This document shows, in pieces, positions 5,701 to 6,444 of a stretch of 6,444 bases of DNA. A program made the translations under genes and the position numbers. Source of the stretch: Chloroflexota bacterium. GTDB lineage: Bacteria > Chloroflexota > Anaerolineae > B4-G1. The stretch is taken from assembly GCA_003648125.1 (NCBI GenBank), contig QMOE01000147.1, positions 1-6,444 on the forward strand, in the 5' to 3' direction. The notes below the pieces were generated by a model that was given only the letters and a program-made list of their open reading frames with translations, ran no database searches and had not been told where the DNA came from. Each line of letters starts with the position of its first letter. Position 1 is the first letter of the stretch.

Positions 5701-6444
5701 ACCACTTCCTCCGGCGGGGTTTGTCCCCTCCAATCAACAGTCGCAAGGTCTTGGGAGACTGGCTCCTCATCTGCTTCGCCCGTTGCCAGGCGGATGGCAA
5801 CCTTTTCCAGACCCAGCGCCTGGTAGATTTCGTCCACCGCGGTCTTGAGCACGGTCTCCACATCCAGCGTTTCGCGCACGCGGGCGGTGACCTCGGCAGT
5901 CAACCGCTCGGTGGCGGCACGGCGTTGGGTCTCGTCGAGCAACCGCAGGTTGTCTACGGCCAGGGCCAGGCGCTCAGCGACGGCATCAATTAGAACAACA
6001 TCGTCAGCAGCCCACTGCCGTGTTCCCGCGTCGTCGTGGATTCCCAGGGCACCGATAATTTTACCTCGCAAGGTGATGGGCGCGACCAATGCTGAGCGGC
6101 CCCCTTCCCCGCTCCCGTCACCATCTAGCATCACCGCACCCTGCTGCTCCACCACCCGCCGGATTTCGGGCAACACCGCATCGCCCAGAGGAGCGACGCC
6201 CGGGAGTTTGGTCTCATAGTCAGTCTTTTCTGCACCCAGCACGTACTCAGCCCAGGCCCGGCCCAGATAGCGCTGTTGGGTGGCCTCCATCTCTCCCAAA
6301 GTAGATTGGGCTTCGGCAAAGAGCCGGGCGTTGTCAATAGCCACCGCCACCTGGTCGGCCATAGTCTGCATGATGGCAACCTCCGCCTCATCGAAGGCAG
6401 CCTCTGCCACACTCTGCACGGTCATCGCACCGATGACCGTGCCA
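5697..6444 (-). CDS. Multi-GAF protein, C-terminal part (5' end outside window)
   Basis: This is a partial gene. The frame is open to the right edge, so the true start lies outside; the first in-frame ATG at 6425 falls inside a GAF core and is not a start. The 248 visible residues begin at the end of one GAF domain (GTVIGAMTVQS, then MADQVAVAIDNARL). A coiled linker with a YLGRAWAEYVL segment follows, then a full but short GAF (SALVAPITLRGKIIGALGI, RQWAADDVVLIDAVAERL, LALAVDNLRL). Next comes the GAF-start-like tail (RRAATERLTAEVTARV through VAIRL), ending in a 29-residue acidic tail. There is no output domain. The last GAF and tail closely match those of the gene at 1292-3001, so the missing N-terminus may hold a similar membrane hairpin or another sensor input. 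Its stop overlaps the next start as ATGA, tying the two proteins into one translation-coupled pair. Confidence 0.9.
   Translation of the reverse strand, partial: GTVIGAMTVQSVAEAAFDEAEVAIMQTMADQVAVAIDNARLFAEAQSTLGEMEATQQRYLGRAWAEYVLGAEKTDYETKLPGVAPLGDAVLPEIRRVVEQQGAVMLDGDGSGEGGRSALVAPITLRGKIIGALGIHDDAGTRQWAADDVVLIDAVAERLALAVDNLRLLDETQRRAATERLTAEVTARVRETLDVETVLKTAVDEIYQALGLEKVAIRLATGEADEEPVSQDLATVDWRGQTPPEEVV
5708..5712 (-). promoter_or_regulatory. Ribosome binding site that decides the start of the Cache-like/GAF sensor gene
   Basis: The minus strand has GGAGG 7 nt before the ATG at 5700-5698, an ideal spacing. That ATG overlaps the upstream TGA (5699-5697) as ATGA. This favours it over the upstream in-frame ATG at 5733, which would add the unlikely leader MEGTNPAGGSG before the membrane helix. 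Confidence 0.8.

Noticed and set aside
5701..5733. Longer N-terminus for the Cache-like sensor (ATG at 5733)
   Set aside because: It would add eleven residues (MEGTNPAGGSG) before the membrane helix and increase the overlap with the upstream gene. The ATG at 5700 has GGAGG at 7 nt and an ATGA overlap.
6423..6425. ATG at 6425 as start of the rightmost gene
   Set aside because: The frame is open upstream, and the codons before it read GTVIGA, the conserved core of a GAF domain. The ATG is internal to the gene.
1..6444. CRISPR array, tRNA/rRNA genes, insertion sequence or terminal repeats
   Set aside because: Repeated phrases such as GCCATCTCTGA and GCACCGATGATCT occur at matching places in paralogous GAF domains and are coding homology. 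No regularly spaced repeats, transposase frame or tRNA-like fold was seen.

Overview
The window is one co-directional run of five genes, all on the minus strand, with no real gene on the plus strand. Read in the direction of transcription (right to left), they are: the 3' part of a multi-GAF protein (5697 to beyond 6444); a membrane sensor with a Cache-like periplasmic domain, HAMP and two GAF domains (3778-5700); a stand-alone ParA/Soj-family ATPase (2994-3752); a membrane-hairpin protein with an acidic N-terminal tail and two GAF domains (1292-3001); and the 5' part of a second TM-HAMP-GAF-GAF sensor (1 to 1295). Both outer genes run off the window. The promoter and the terminator of the transcription unit are therefore not visible.

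The genes are packed as an operon. The gene pairs at 5697-5700 and 1292-1295 share an ATGA stop/start overlap, ParA and the next gene overlap by 8 bp, and the only gap is 25 bp, upstream of ParA. Each of the four visible starts has a purine-rich ribosome binding site, mostly inside the end of the preceding gene.

The organism is probably a member of the Chloroflexota, of the Anaerolineae/Caldilineae type. This rests on the GC-rich coding sequence and on a style of tandem-GAF protein that I associate with that phylum: paired GAF domains joined by a coiled coil, then a tail resembling 'RRAARERLTSEITDR...'. It is inference from protein style, not from a marker gene.

The four sensors are paralogues. 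Their GAF cores are very similar, but their input ends differ: a Cache-like domain, a short periplasmic loop, a bare membrane hairpin, and one end not seen. The three C-termini that are visible carry no histidine kinase, GGDEF, EAL, phosphatase or DNA-binding domain. Each ends in a short segment that looks like the first helix and strand of another GAF domain. The ParA ATPase is thus the only recognisable enzyme in the window. The gene order (GAF tail / HAMP-GAF) - ParA - (GAF / HAMP-GAF) suggests a duplicated gene pair around the ATPase. A reasonable but unproven reading is a membrane-associated sensory assembly whose output or cellular placement is handled by the ParA ATPase.
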